Assembly: GCA_942159475.1 (NCBI GenBank)
Contig: OW804094.1
Span: forward strand, 12,902,132 to 12,966,131
Direction: 5' to 3'
From: Sthenelais limicola
Lineage: Eukaryota; Annelida; Polychaeta; Phyllodocida; Sigalionidae
Length of the DNA stretch: 64,000 nucleotides
The position numbers and the translations under genes were made by a program. Positions 1-10,124 of this stretch are shown one piece after another. Under the pieces are notes generated by a model, which had not been told where the DNA came from, did no database searches, and saw nothing but the letters and a program-made list of their open reading frames with translations. Each line of letters opens with the position of its first letter. The first letter of the stretch is position 1.

Positions 1-58
1 AACCTGCATCCTTTGATTCCAGGAACTAAACATTGAAGCCTGTACACCCACACACTAT

Positions 59-587
59 GTGATGTGTCACAGAAGAATGAGTCATAGGTCGGAAAATTGA
101 TATTTTCAAAGTGTTTTTTCTCTTTGTAGGAATGTTCTCATCTTTGGGTTATCGTATCTAGTGCCTCCCGTCGTATGAATGTCGGTACCAAATTTCAAGA
201 TGGCATATTAATTGTACTTTGAAACGCATGGATATTTTTAATGCAGTCTTCAAATCTGGTACATAGATAAATATGACTTAAGGGTGGTCTCCACTGGCTG
301 CGGTAAGCTCTGCGGTAAGCTCTGCGGTAAGCCTTGCAACGGTGCTGTGTTGGTGAGGAGTGGTGAGGACCTGCCTACATGGCCAGTGAACATTCCTCTC
401 CACCTACAGAACCAGCACAAACCATCGCAAGGCTTACTGCAGAGCTTACCGCAGCCAGTGGAGACCACCCTTTAAAGTGCTGAACACCCAAATAATGAGA
501 TCATTCCAACAAAGACATCTTGTGAGGAAAACACTTTGAAGAATATCTATTTTGCGACTTGTGACTCATTTCTCTGTAACACATCAC
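59..587 (+). mobile_element. Fam-B MITE copy B1 (founder description), split by a nested foldback
   Basis: Fam-B is a non-autonomous inverted-repeat element of about 400 bp. It starts GTGATGTGTTTCAGGAAAAT and continues GAGTCACAAGTCGCAAAA; the reverse complement forms its other end, giving a TIR of about 38 bp. B1 keeps both ends (59- and ...CATCAC at 587), but both inner flanks are of the same TIR-plus-CTTTGAAA type, so it may be a chimera. Fam-C copy C1 interrupts it. No transposase is present. Confidence 0.75.
281..471. mobile_element. Fam-C foldback MITE C1, flanked by TTA duplication
   Basis: The ends are a perfect 28-bp inverted repeat (281-308 and 444-471, beginning AGGGTGGTCTCCACTGGC). 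TTA lies directly outside on both sides (278-280, 472-474). A 12-bp motif TCTGCGGTAAGC is repeated inside the left arm. Both strands encode nearly the same short ORF, reflecting the near-palindromic structure. A 3-bp TTA duplication is typical of PIF/Harbinger MITEs; the family assignment is inference. Confidence 0.8.
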
Positions 588-1029
588 AATTTGAGAGCGG
601 GAGAAGCAGCCAATATATATACACGACCTGACTGATTTAGATTTCCTCTCACTTGACACATTCCATTTCCTTCTTCATCCCTCTTCTCTAAGAACTTTGA
701 CTTGGGGAGATTTCAACCGATTGGGATGCGGAAGGAAAAAATTAAAAACCAATACAATCTGACTGGCATTTTGAATAAAAACACCTTATAAGACAGAAGA
801 AGTCAATTTTTCTCACCATGTTATATACAGATGTCCGTCATGCTATATAGCATTTGAGGGAAAAAGTGATTTATCTGTATTTTCATGATATAACTCATGC
901 ATAGTCAATGTCGCATCTGTGGGCCAAGTCAAAGTCAATTTGTCTTTGATAAAAAGTGAGAGAGTAAGTTGGTGTAAAGTGGTTTGCCAAATGTTGCGTC
1001 TCAATGAAGTATAAGGCCAAACAACAAAT
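588..1029. other. No recognisable feature
   Basis: AT-rich single-copy-looking sequence. I see no ORF, repeat or regulatory signature that I can defend. Confidence 0.4.
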
Positions 1030-1264
1030 GGGTCGGATTTTCAGAAAATGTACAATTCACCTTCACCAATCCTCTCAAATAGCACACATTTAAGACAAAA
1101 ATGAGCTTCAAAATACAGCTCAACATAAAAGAAGTGATACTTTAAATCGACGCGATCCAAAATATACTCAGATGTACTCGGTATTCATCATTTCTCAGCC
1201 AAATTTAGCAGAATTTCCTAAATGTGTAGATCAGCCAATTGTACATTTTCTGGAAATCTTACCC
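1030..1264 (-). mobile_element. Fam-A MITE copy A1 (founder description)
   Basis: Fam-A is about 235 bp. In plus orientation it starts GGGTCAGATTTTCAGAAAAT, then GTACAATTGGCAGC, and ends with the inverse (ATTGTACATTTTCTG, AAAATCTGACCC). The interior is non-coding and AT-rich, with CTGCTAAATTAGGCTG near one end and TTTGAGAGGATTGGTGAAGG near the other. Minus orientation is called when the left end reads CAATTCACCTTCACC. A1 is full length. Confidence 0.9.
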
Positions 1265-1503
1265 AAAATAGGCGTGTTTCCGATTGCAGCCCCCCCCCCA
1301 ACCCCCAACCCCCCCGCCACCACAACACCCACCCCCTAGCTAGACAAACCTACCACACCTAAAACATGTTTGACCTTGCCTAGAACAAATTTGCTGTTTT
1401 CTTACAAAAAAACCCAATTAAAGCAGGTATACAAGTCAAAAAGGTTCATACTATATCTTGTTTAAAAAAAGAATTGTAATGAATTAGACATGTTGTTGGC
1501 CTA
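1265..1503 (+). mobile_element. Fam-V element fragment V1
   Basis: Carries the V motifs ATAGGCGTGTTTCCGATT, a long C-run, CTAGACAAACCTACC and the right end GGCCTAA. It abuts A1 directly and its outer left end is missing. See V3 for the boundaries. Confidence 0.55.
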
Positions 1504-1832
1504 AGCACAAAGGCATGAGTCATTATGAATGCACCATCCGCCCGAGGGTCGGGGCTATATTCGTGCAGTGCATGTAATGAGTATATTGTTTATTTGTTGT
1601 TTTATGACTCAACTCAGAATGTACAAAATGCATAATAAGCAAATTAACAGTCTTTTTTTTGTTTTTGCAACAGACTTTATTTCTGAGACCTGCCATCTGG
1701 GCATATACAATTCTAAGCACACATAAAGGGAGAAACACAGGGAAGTCAAAATTCATTTTTTCAGATTAACAATGTTTTCTTCGATGTCTTCGGCCATATG
1801 CCTGAATAAAGACCAGTACCAAACAAAATGAA
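1504..1832. other. No recognisable feature
   Basis: Mixed-composition sequence with short ORFs on both strands. None has a recognisable motif. Confidence 0.35.
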
Positions 1833-2052
1833 GTCGTCAGAAAATGTACAATTCGCCTTCACCAATCCTCCCAAAAAAACAAAATCTAAGACAAAAATAA
1901 GATTCAATATAGCAAAAGACGTTTTTGATCTAATCAAGGCAATACCAAATATACTCAGATATACCGAGTGTTTATCACTTTTCAGCAGAATTCAGCAGAA
2001 TTGACTAAGTGTGTAGAGCTGCAGATTGTATATATTGTACGCGACCGGACCC
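1833..2052 (-). mobile_element. Fam-A copy A2, diverged
   Basis: Left TIR reads GTCGTCAGAAAATGTACAAT. The right end is degraded to TTGTACGCGACCGGACCC. Interior order matches A1. Confidence 0.8.
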
Positions 2053-2155
2053 ATACAGATGAACGTTTTATGTTGCAAAAAGTGTTGGCTCTGTCGCCAT
2101 CTTGCATTATATGAATAGTGAAACAAAAATGGAAACAAAAATAATTAAAAATTTA

Positions 2156-2280
2156 CTTGAGAAATTAGCATTGTATATCATTTAGTGTGGCTTTGTCAGA
2201 AATGAAAACTAATTTTTATTTTTAGGAATTAGACGACCTTGAGAAATTAGCATTGCATATCATTTAGAGTAGCTTTGTCC
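2156..2280. repeat. Two-copy direct repeat, 75-bp period
   Basis: CTTGAGAAATTAGCATTG followed by ATATCATTTAG and GGCTTTGTC occurs at 2156 and again about 75 bp later with few changes. Confidence 0.7.
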
Positions 2281-2359
2281 AAGCTGGTGAATATATGAAT
2301 AGAAGTTTGTGAAGGTCACATAATCCCTGTATACGCATAGGAAAACCCCATAATTACAT

Positions 2360-2594
2360 GGGTCAGATTTTCAGAAAATGTACAATTGGCAGCTGTACAC
2401 ATTTAGGAAATTCTGTTAAATTAGGCTGAAGAATGAAGAACACCGGTTATATCTGAGTATATTTGGTATCGCATTGATTTAAAGTATCAGTTCTGTTATG
2501 TTAAACTGCATTTTGAAGCTCTTTTTTGTATTAAATGTGGACTATTTGAGAGGATCGGTGAAGACGAATTGTACATTTTCTGAAAATCTGACCC
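2360..2594 (+). mobile_element. Fam-A copy A3, full length
   Basis: Both 28-bp ends are intact and the length is 235 bp. The interior is of the CATTTTGAAGCTC/TTTGTATTAAATGTGG subtype. Confidence 0.92.
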
Positions 2595-2775
2595 ATAGAG
2601 AGACAGATGTAGTGACCCGTTGCTCAGTTTTCTCGCTTACTATTTCTCGATACACATCCAATGGAGAAATAGTTAGCGAAAACGGAGCCCCAAGGGTGGA
2701 AAAGACAGGCCTGCCTCAAGTGGGAACCAAACCTGCAACCTGCCTATTACATGTCTGGTGCTCTACCATCTCAGC
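2595..2775 (-). mobile_element. tRNA-derived (SINE-like) segment
   Basis: Read on the minus strand, 2775-2700 gives TAGCTGAGATGGTAGAGCA, a good pol III A box with tRNA D-arm. About 35 nt on comes GCAGGTTTGGTTCCCAC, a degenerate B box/T-arm. The downstream body (2595-2700) holds a strong hairpin at about 2628-2683, with arms based on CTATTTCTC/GAGAAATAG. This layout fits the head of a tRNA-derived SINE. The parent tRNA is not identifiable because the anticodon stem is eroded. Confidence 0.5.
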
Positions 2776-3065
2776 TATTTGGACTGCCTTGTACCACAAC
2801 CTCCCTATTACATGTCTGGTGCTCTACCATCTGAACTGTTTGGACTGCCTTGTACCACAACCTCCCTATTACATGTCTGGTGCTCTACCATCTCAGCTAT
2901 TTGGACTGCCTTGTACCACAACCTCCCTATTACATGCCTGGTGCTCTACCATCTAAACTATTTGGACTGCCTTGTACCACAACCTCCCTATTACATTGTC
3001 TGGTGCTCTACCATCTAAACTATTTGGACTGCCTTGTACCACAACCTCCCTATTACATGTCTCTA
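2741..3065. repeat. 61-bp minisatellite carrying the tRNA-like A box, about 5 copies
   Basis: Units of 61 bp (starts 2751, 2812, 2873 and onwards) contain GGTGCTCTACCATCT and TTTGGACTGCCTTGTACCAC. The first unit runs into the tRNA-like segment, so the array seems to have grown out of it. Open frames here are by-products of the repeat. Confidence 0.85.
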
Positions 3066-3263
3066 ACATCTCAGCTGCCTTGTCCAATTACCCTTATCCT
3101 ACCAGTCCTAAGTCACTGAGGGTTACTACAAAGAATCGATGTGCTGCCGGCCTTTAACACCAGAACTATGTAGTATTAGCAGACCATTGTCTGGACGGTC
3201 CGTCAAACTTGATAAAGGACTGCCGCAATGCAATGAGGCAGAGAGCTACTCTGAGTAAGTTAT

Positions 3264-3666
3264 GTGATGTGGTATAGGAAAATGAGTCACAAGTCGCAAA
3301 ATTGATATTTTCCAAAGTGATATATTCACAACATCTCTTTGTAGGAATGTTTTCATTCTTGGCGTGTTTAACGCTGGATGATATATGAAAAATGTACCAA
3401 AGTTGAAGACAGTGTATTAAATATTTCCATTCATTTTTAAGGTCATTCTATAGCTACATTCTATAGTATATTTAGCTACTACTAGTAATTGTCCACCCAG
3501 AATTATTTCAAACTTATTTTTCAAAAATAAAAACATCAATCTGAAAATATAGAAATACTTATTAGGCCTCCTAATGTTTACTATAATTGGAATCCGCTCA
3601 ATCTCATTGTTTCAAATAAGATGATACCTCAAAATCCATTTTTTGCATTTTCCTTTAACACATCAC
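3264..3666 (+). mobile_element. Fam-B copy B2
   Basis: Left end GTGATGTGGTATAGGAAAAT; right end TTTAACACATCAC. Its right edge is the flank of D1, which begins four bases later. Confidence 0.8.
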
Positions 3667-3670
3667 AATA

Positions 3671-4017
3671 GGGGAGTTGCATGTCTCACTGCGCATGTCT
3701 ACTGCAGTGCACGCTGGGATGGATTCTGTTGAAATCTGACATACAAACATTTGGCAACATTTTTATCGAAAATTGCAAGAATGTTTTCACCAATATCACA
3801 GCTTTTATAAATGATCTATGAAAACCAAATGCATGATGGGAAAGATTGGGACTTATATCATGGAAACATGTATAGCACACAGATATTGATATTAGACCAA
3901 TAATAAATATTCCATGCTGAACATGCCATGTTTTTTATAGGTTTTATACAGTACAGTACCATTACTTCCATAATTCAATGCGAATCAAGATTCAAAATGG
4001 TGGCTATGTAACTCCCC
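3671..4017 (+). mobile_element. Fam-D MITE copy D1 (founder description)
   Basis: Fam-D is about 350 bp with short inverted ends GGGGAGTTGCATG...TAACTCCCC, flanked by TA on both sides (3669-3670, 4018-4019). Diagnostic internal motifs are GTGCACGCTGGGATGGATTC, GAAATCTGACATACAAA, ACCAAATGCATGATGGG and CGAATCAAGATTCAAAATGG. It is non-coding. TA flanks suggest Tc1/mariner-type mobilisation (inference). Confidence 0.85.
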
Positions 4018-4146
4018 TATTGTGGGCAACAGATTTACAGGCAGAACCTCCAGGATTGTCCACTCGTCTGCCTCCCTTGTAATATTTACATCTGACATGT
4101 GCAGGACAACAATGTGAGAGTTTTCAAAGTCTTAAAATAAGATCAA

Positions 4147-4383
4147 CCTAGGCTCAGAGCCTGCAGATCAAATAAGTAATGGTATGTCAGTGATTGGACG
4201 CCTACTGCGCTAACCAGCCTAGGCTCAGAGCCTGCAGATCAAATAAGTAATGGTATGCCAGTGATTGGACGCCTACTGCGCCAATTGCTGTCCTTGCCTT
4301 TGGGATTATAATGGCACTTTGCAGTTTAGAACAACAGGCTTTCCCTCAGTTTGGAGAGACCCTCTCAGCTCTGAGCCAAGACA
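4147..4383 (+). mobile_element. Fam-E MITE copy E1 with a 71-bp internal tandem duplication
   Basis: CCTAGGCTCAGAGCCTGCAG starts at 4147 and again at 4218, so the 5' end is doubled. The rest has the Fam-E order: GATTGGACGCCTACTGCGC, TTATAATGGCACTTTGC, GGCTTTCCCTCAGTTTGG, TCTGAGCC. Confidence 0.8.
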
Positions 4384-4462
4384 GAGATGCTACCAATTCA
4401 GAATTTACATAAAAGTGAAAATGGAGGACAGAGAGACTTTTGTCCTGACTACATTTGTCTTA

Positions 4463-4824
4463 TAGTGGAACTCCACTAGAGGAAAAACGGTGGCTACAAA
4501 TGTTTTGGTTGCCCACTAACATCAGTTCATTTCATGTTAGCAATGAAAACGCAAATGGAGGAGTGTCAGATGTGTTGCCACATTCTCTGGGAACAGTTGT
4601 TTCTGTATGGATATTTGTTGCAACAAATTAGTGGGCAACAATAAATTTTGTCAGCGCTGTTTTCCTTTCTTGTGGAGTCGCCCAATTATGGGGCAACTCC
4701 ACTAGAGAGAAAAACGGATGACACTCCTCCATTTGCATTTTCATTGCAAACATGAAATGAACTGTTGTTTGTGGGCAACAAGAAAATTTGTCGTCACCGT
4801 TTTTCCTCTAGTGGAGTTCCGCTA
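4463..4824. mobile_element. Fam-F composite inverted-repeat element, TA flanked
   Basis: Outer arms of about 100 bp are inverted copies. Left: AGTGGAACTCCACTAGAGGA, then CGCAAATGGAGGAGTGTC. Right: GACACTCCTCCATTTGC, then TCCTCTAGTGGAGTTCCGCT. TA lies on both sides (4461-4462, 4825-4826). An internal junction GTGGAGTCGCCC/GGGGCAACTCCAC near 4673-4707 looks like the end of one copy meeting the start of another. So this is probably two head-to-tail elements. Confidence 0.7.
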
Positions 4825-4964
4825 TAATATATAATTTTTCATGTGATTTAGGAGACAGAATGTACCCAGAAAATTGTGATTGTCATGGAACCATGTAACT
4901 TCTCAAATTATTCACCTTTTCAAACATTCTTTCAGCAAGTACCAGGAATAATACCTTGTGTATT

Positions 4965-4991
4965 TGGTCAATTCTATTTTTTTGGCGTCCA
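4965..4991 (+). repeat. Left arm of a perfect 27-bp inverted repeat
   Basis: TGGTCAATTC...GGCGTCCA. The exact reverse complement is at 6992-7018, 2.0 kb away. See that entry and the block between. Confidence 0.9.
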
Positions 4992-6991
4992 GGGGGCTAA
5001 AAATTGGTCAATTTTCAAATGGGTCTCATTCAAAGGTTTTTCTTATATCATGAAACTAGATATTCTGAAGCATTTTTGTGCATTAATTGGTAAGGTTATC
5101 TCTGGATATTAGCTGAGCTATAGGACATGGGTCAAATGAAGTCCTAGGTAAGTATACCGTGCGTATGCCATGTGATTTATTCAAATTCCTGCCAACTCTA
5201 CTAAATATATCTATTCATATCTTGATTTTACTTTCATAACATGATAAAAACATATATATCTAATTGTCTCAGAGTCAAAGATATTTGATTAGATAATTTT
5301 TCTACAATAGCTATGGATTCGAAATCAGTGTGTTTCTTAGTGGAAATCATTATATATTGAGTAGATGTTGCATAGTCCCGATTAACTTTATCATATCAAT
5401 GGCAAATGATTATTGTCCTGCTTTTTTTAGAGTTGAGTGTGTCTGTCATATGTTGTGAAATTTGAGGAGAAATTTAAAGAGTTTTTCGATGCTTTATAAG
5501 CTCTTAGCCTAAGGCATACGCACGGTATAACATATGAGACAAACATGTACTTTGCACTTGAATTAAGTTAAAAGAGCTGTGGGTTTCTTTTATAATGGTA
5601 TATAATTCAATGGATAACAATTTTAGCGTGACCCCTTTATCTGATATAGTTTTCTATTAAATACAGGGACTAGATATTTATTTTCAATGCGAATTTCTCT
5701 TTCATCCTATGCATACGCACGGTATGCATATTCATGCATATGCATAGGATAGGTATTTTGGTTGGAAACGTATACTGAAGCTTATAAGAGTGATATTTGA
5801 ACTTGGCACTTTCAAGAAACTTTCTAGATCGACTCATCGACTAGAAGTGGTTTAAATGATTACAAATTTCGAATGATTATGGCATTAAAGAGGATGTGCC
5901 GTGAGTATGCCACCCTATACAGTTTTATATAATATCATTTGAAAGATACAATAGCAAGACAATGCATATATGCTTATATGGGTGGCCTGGATGTCATAAG
6001 AGATAATTTGGTACTTAGGCATATTGGTAGGATTTTGTTCAATTGCATTTTAATTGCCCTGTGGCGTCTTAATGTTTTGTATTATACTAAGGTATACACT
6101 TTTGAAACAGGTGATATTAAATAGAAAAAAATACCACTTATATAATTTCCGACTGTCTTAACTTAAAACGGCAAGGCATTCTTAACATTTACTTATATTT
6201 CATAAGAATATATGACATCCATTGGTCTGATATTTCCAAGTTCTCTTATAATGGCATACGCACGGTATAGGCATACTCATGGCACGTTTCTAATAATCTT
6301 GCTAATTATTTTAAATGTGCTTTGGGTACAAAAGTGGGACATACCTTGTTTATTACCTTGAATAAGGGTCCAACTTATGTATACATGTTTAAAGTTAAAT
6401 ATGTTAATTTGCTGAGATATGGATGTATACATAGCATACGCATGGTATGCAGAAAAGTTGACTATAGGGTATATCTCTTTACTATTTCTTTAATAAGTAG
6501 AAAGCGGTGGCAGATTGATGATTTTTCCTGGTTTCATTTAAAACTAGAGTAGTTTGTCTCTCATATGAATTCATATTCGCCTAAACAACCTTTGTAATTT
6601 AAATGAAATTGAGGACACAATGTCCAGGCATACGCACGGTATGGCTAGGGTTGACTATTACATAACTATAAAAAAGATACATAAAATATTCATTTAGAGT
6701 CCCTAAAAACATTATATAATATGTAAAAGTATTTCGTCTACAGAATTATTACAAATTTGCTAAACATATATACATTTATTATGTTCTTTCTACATGACAA
6801 ATGGACATTTTTTTGTACCTTATTGCAAACATGGCCTATTTTAGGAGGTTTTTTAAAGCTGGAATTGTTAATAATCATTTTAGACCCTTAAAAGTAGGGT
6901 TCGGATTGTAGCATTTTTCAGGGCGGATTCAGTGAATCACAAAAATCATGTCTAAAGTCAATATTACTGACGATATCATGCAAAAACGTTA
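4992..6991. other. AT-rich unique block with eight copies of GGCATACGCACGGTA
   Basis: No Fam-A to Fam-E element interrupts this 2 kb. The 15-mer GGCATACGCACGGTA (0-2 mismatches) occurs at 5155 (-), 5513 (+), 5710 (+), 5897 (-), 6253 (+), 6270 (+), 6433 (+) and 6627 (+). Sequence between copies is not obviously repeated. ORFs are short and have no family signature. The function is unknown. Confidence 0.7.
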
Positions 6992-7018
6992 TGGACGCCA
7001 AAAAAATAGAATTGACCA
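6992..7018 (-). repeat. Right arm of the perfect 27-bp inverted repeat
   Basis: TGGACGCC...AATTGACCA, the exact inverse of 4965-4991, including a run of seven A opposite seven T. Confidence 0.9.
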
Positions 7019-7057
7019 TTTATGAAAAGTAACTTCTGAATAAATCATTTAAAACTA

Positions 7058-7190
7058 AACAGCAGCAGAATGTTGATAAATTCAGTCCTATAAGTCATAA
7101 TATGAGTAACTCTTGTATAAACATATACCAGCAGCAGAATGTTGATAAAGTCAGTCCTATAAGTCATAATATGAGTAAATTCGGTAAGAT
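7058..7190. repeat. Two copies of the 69-bp satellite unit
   Basis: CAGCAGCAGAATGTTGATAA...TATAAGTCATAATATGAGTA twice. This is the same unit that forms the large array at 21301-22250, 14 kb away. Confidence 0.85.
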
Positions 7191-7214
7191 TTCCTTGTCT
7201 GGGAATGCAGCTGG

Positions 7215-7451
7215 GAATGTAGCTTTAAATAACCTTATCATATATTGGGCCACCATACATGATGTAGCTTTAAATAACCATATCATATATTGGGCCACCA
7301 TACATGAGAATGTAGCTTTAAACCACCATATCATATATTGGGCCACCATACATGGAAATGTAGCTTTAAACCACCATATCATATATTGGGCCACCATACA
7401 TGGAAATGTAGCTTTAAACCACCATATCATATATTGGGCCACCATACATGA
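7215..7451. repeat. 48-bp minisatellite, about 5 copies
   Basis: Unit TGTAGCTTTAAACCACC...GGGCCACCATACATG; starts 7219, 7263, 7311, 7359, 7407. 48 is a multiple of three, which keeps frames open on both strands. No protein is implied. Confidence 0.9.
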
Positions 7452-8114
7452 GAGGCAGGAGCTAATGTTAGGTGATCAATGAAGCACAAATATTGATAGA
7501 GCCACCGTGCTGGAAGTGTGTTATTGATAAGCTAATGTATTAGTAACATCAGACTCTCATCATTGCCTTCACTATGGACAGACGGGCGGGTGGACGGAGA
7601 CAAATCTTAGAGTACTTAATGGTAACCAAATATGGAGAACACAGACTGGTGAGAGTGGCTAAGGTAAACTATCGCTGTTACATGTATGTGAAGATTAAAG
7701 GTAGTGATTGCAATTAGGCTGTAATTAGGAGATTAAACGGGAATCTCTTGATGGTAAGGCCAAAAGAATACTGTATCAGATTTACCTCACTACCAAGAAA
7801 AGTCCTTTTTTTACCCTTTCTATTTTATTTGCATTTTTGACCAACATTTCTCTTGTTTAGAACATTTGCTGTATGAACCTTTTTTTCTTTTCAGTTCCTG
7901 ATAAGTGCACGGTTCTCGACCCCTCGATCTTGTCTCGTTAAGTTTTGTTCGGACACTTTCCTCTTGATAACACATTTTATTTTTTCTATTATTCCTTTTA
8001 AAACGTGAAGTGAACATTCTAGGCTTCCATGGTACAGGCCAAGTCAGTTATGGCAGGGCTCACAAGGGTTTAACAGTACAAGTAATACAAGGGGGAAACT
8101 CTGGTGCTATATTT
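7452..8114. other. No recognisable feature
   Basis: Single-copy-looking sequence with a T-rich stretch near 7805-8000. The short minus-strand ORF there is lysine-rich and has no motif. Confidence 0.35.
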
Positions 8115-8349
8115 GAGTCAGATTTTCAGGAAATGTACAATTCAACTTCACCAATCCTCTCAAATAACTCAAATTTCAGAAGAAAATAAAGTTCAAAATA
8201 CAGTTCAACCTAACCAAATAGATTGCTAGAATCAATACAATGCCAAATATACTCGAATTTACCTAGTATTCACCAAATTGCAGCCTGATTTAGCAGAATT
8301 TACTAAATGTGTACAGCTGCCAATTGTACATCTTCTGAAAATCTGACCC
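8115..8349 (-). mobile_element. Fam-A copy A4, full length
   Basis: Left end GAGTCAGATTTTCAGG, right end ATCTTCTGAAAATCTGACCC; 235 bp. Confidence 0.9.
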
Positions 8350-8536
8350 ACTTATGAGATGTCTATTTGATGCACACTGCTTTGAATACAACAACAACAC
8401 AAAAAGCTGAAGACTAGATCATGAATTGCAAATAGCACTGGTGGGACTGGGGGGACTCCCACTGCTGATAGGCGGTATATCTGAGACAGTGGAAGACAAT
8501 GGGGGCCCATATTCCTGACCTCAACCCTCAGTATAA

Positions 8537-8758
8537 GGGTCAGATCTTCAGAAAAAGTACAATTGGCAGATTTACACATTTAGTAAATTCTGCTAAATTA
8601 GACTGAAAAATAATCAAAACTAGGTATATCTGAGTATATTTTATGTTGCCTTGATTCGAACAATCTGTTTGGTTATGTTGAACCTCAGTTTTGTCTTAAA
8701 TTTGTGTTATTTGAGAGGATTGGTGAAGGTGAATTGTACATTTTCTGGCGATTTAACC
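8537..8758 (+). mobile_element. Fam-A copy A5, variant right end
   Basis: Left end GGGTCAGATCTTCAG. The right end diverges to TTTTCTGGCGATTTAACC, a subtype also seen in A19. Confidence 0.8.
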
Positions 8759-8771
8759 TTAGTCTATTTAT

Positions 8772-9004
8772 GGGTGAACTCGTCAGAAAATGCAGAATTC
8801 GCTTTAAGAAAATCTCTCTAATTTCCCACATTTAAGACAAAATAATTAGGTTCGAGATATAATTCAACTTAACCAACAGATTGTTTGAATCCCCCCAATA
8901 CCTAATATACTCAGATATAGCTAGTTTTTATCATTTTTCAGCCTAATTTAGCAGAATTTACTAAATGTGTCGAGCCTCGAATTGTACGTTATCTGATAAT
9001 CTGT
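8772..9004 (-). mobile_element. Fam-A copy A6, diverged
   Basis: Lies 13 bp after A5. Left end GGGTGAACTCGTCAG, right end TTATCTGATAATCTG. Confidence 0.75.
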
Positions 9005-9070
9005 CTCTTATCATTCATTTATTTCAACCATTTCAAAAATGACTTTGCAAATTTGTTAAAAGATATAGTT

Positions 9071-9254
9071 CAGTTTAGGCTCACTAGCTCTACGATCAAA
9101 CACAAAGGGTATGTCAGTGATTGGACACCTACTGCGCGAATGAATTTCCCGGCCCTGGAGTAGGCATGGGATTCTAATGGCAGGTTGTGGTTTGGAACGC
9201 GAGAGAGGCTTTCCCTCAGTTTGAAGGGACTCTCTCGACTCTGAACCTAGACTG
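9071..9254 (+). mobile_element. Fam-E copy E2
   Basis: CAGTTTAGGCTCACTAG...GTCAGTGATTGGACACC...CTTTCCCTCAGTTTGAAG...CTAGACTG. The middle is shortened. Confidence 0.8.
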
Positions 9255-9267
9255 GACACACCTATCT

Positions 9268-9502
9268 GGGTCAGATTTTCAGAAAATGTACAATTCACCT
9301 TCACCAATCCTCTCAAACAACTCTCATTTAAGACAGTAATAAAGTTCAAAATAGAGTTCAACCTAACCTAACAGATTGCTAGAATCAATGCAATGCCAAA
9401 GATATTCAGATTTACCTTGTATTGACCAAATTGCAGCCTAATTTTGCCTAATTTACTCAATGTGTACAGCTGCCAATTGTACATTTTCTGAAAATCTGAC
9501 CC
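9268..9502 (-). mobile_element. Fam-A copy A7 with ATCT target duplication
   Basis: Full-length 235 bp, flanked by ATCT immediately outside both GGG/CCC ends. This is a non-AT-only 4-bp duplication. Confidence 0.92.
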
Positions 9503-9599
9503 ATCTACAGGACCAGGGTTTCAAGTAAAATAAACATCATCTTACAGAAACAAGCAGCAGATTCTCTCTTCCACATCTTTAAACAACATAACCAGGCCC

Positions 9600-9801
9600 C
9601 AGTCTGGGCCCAAACCCTCAGATCAGACAAGAATGGTATGCCAGTGATTAGACCCCTTCTTCGCTAATCGGTTTCCTTGCCTAGGACTAGGCATTCTAGT
9701 GGGATTATAATGACATTTTGTGGTCTTAATGCAATTATAATGGCACTTTGCGGTTTGAGGCGAGAGGGTTCCCCTCCGTTTGAAATGACTCTCTCAATTT
9801 T
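9600..9801 (+). mobile_element. Fam-E copy E3a
   Basis: CAGTCTGGGCCCAAACCC to TCTCTCAATTTTG. Its last bases run into E3b, making a head-to-tail pair. Confidence 0.85.
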
Positions 9802-9802
9802 G

Positions 9803-9986
9803 CACTCTAGGTCCAAACCCTAAGATGAGATAATACTGGTATGTCAGCCTACTTCGCTAATCGGTATTCCTGCCTAGAACTCGGTGTCATAATGGGAATA
9901 TAATGACATTTTGCGGTCTTAATACAATTATAATGGCACTTTGCGGTTTGAAGAAAGAGGCTTTCCCTCCGTTTGGGCCTAGAATG
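9803..9986 (+). mobile_element. Fam-E copy E3b
   Basis: CACTCTAGGTCCAAACCC to GGGCCTAGAATG, directly following E3a. Confidence 0.85.
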
Positions 9987-10124
9987 GCTCATCAGGAACC
10001 TCTGTCTCCCCTCGATCCCTCCCTTCCCCTCCAGTAAGACAGCGTCCAAGGACACTGGCCACTGATACCACTGTCTCCTGCCTGAGCCGCTGCTCCCAGG
10101 ACGGTCTGGGCCTGCCTATTAATA

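Noticed and set aside
2498..3157. Overlapping plus-strand ORFs with TCLVLYHL repeats
   Set aside because: They cross the right part of Fam-A copy A3 and the 61-bp array; no coding signal.
6322..6552. 76-codon ORF in the 15-mer block
   Set aside because: No family motif, includes a copy of the 15-mer, and AT-rich codons typical of non-coding DNA.
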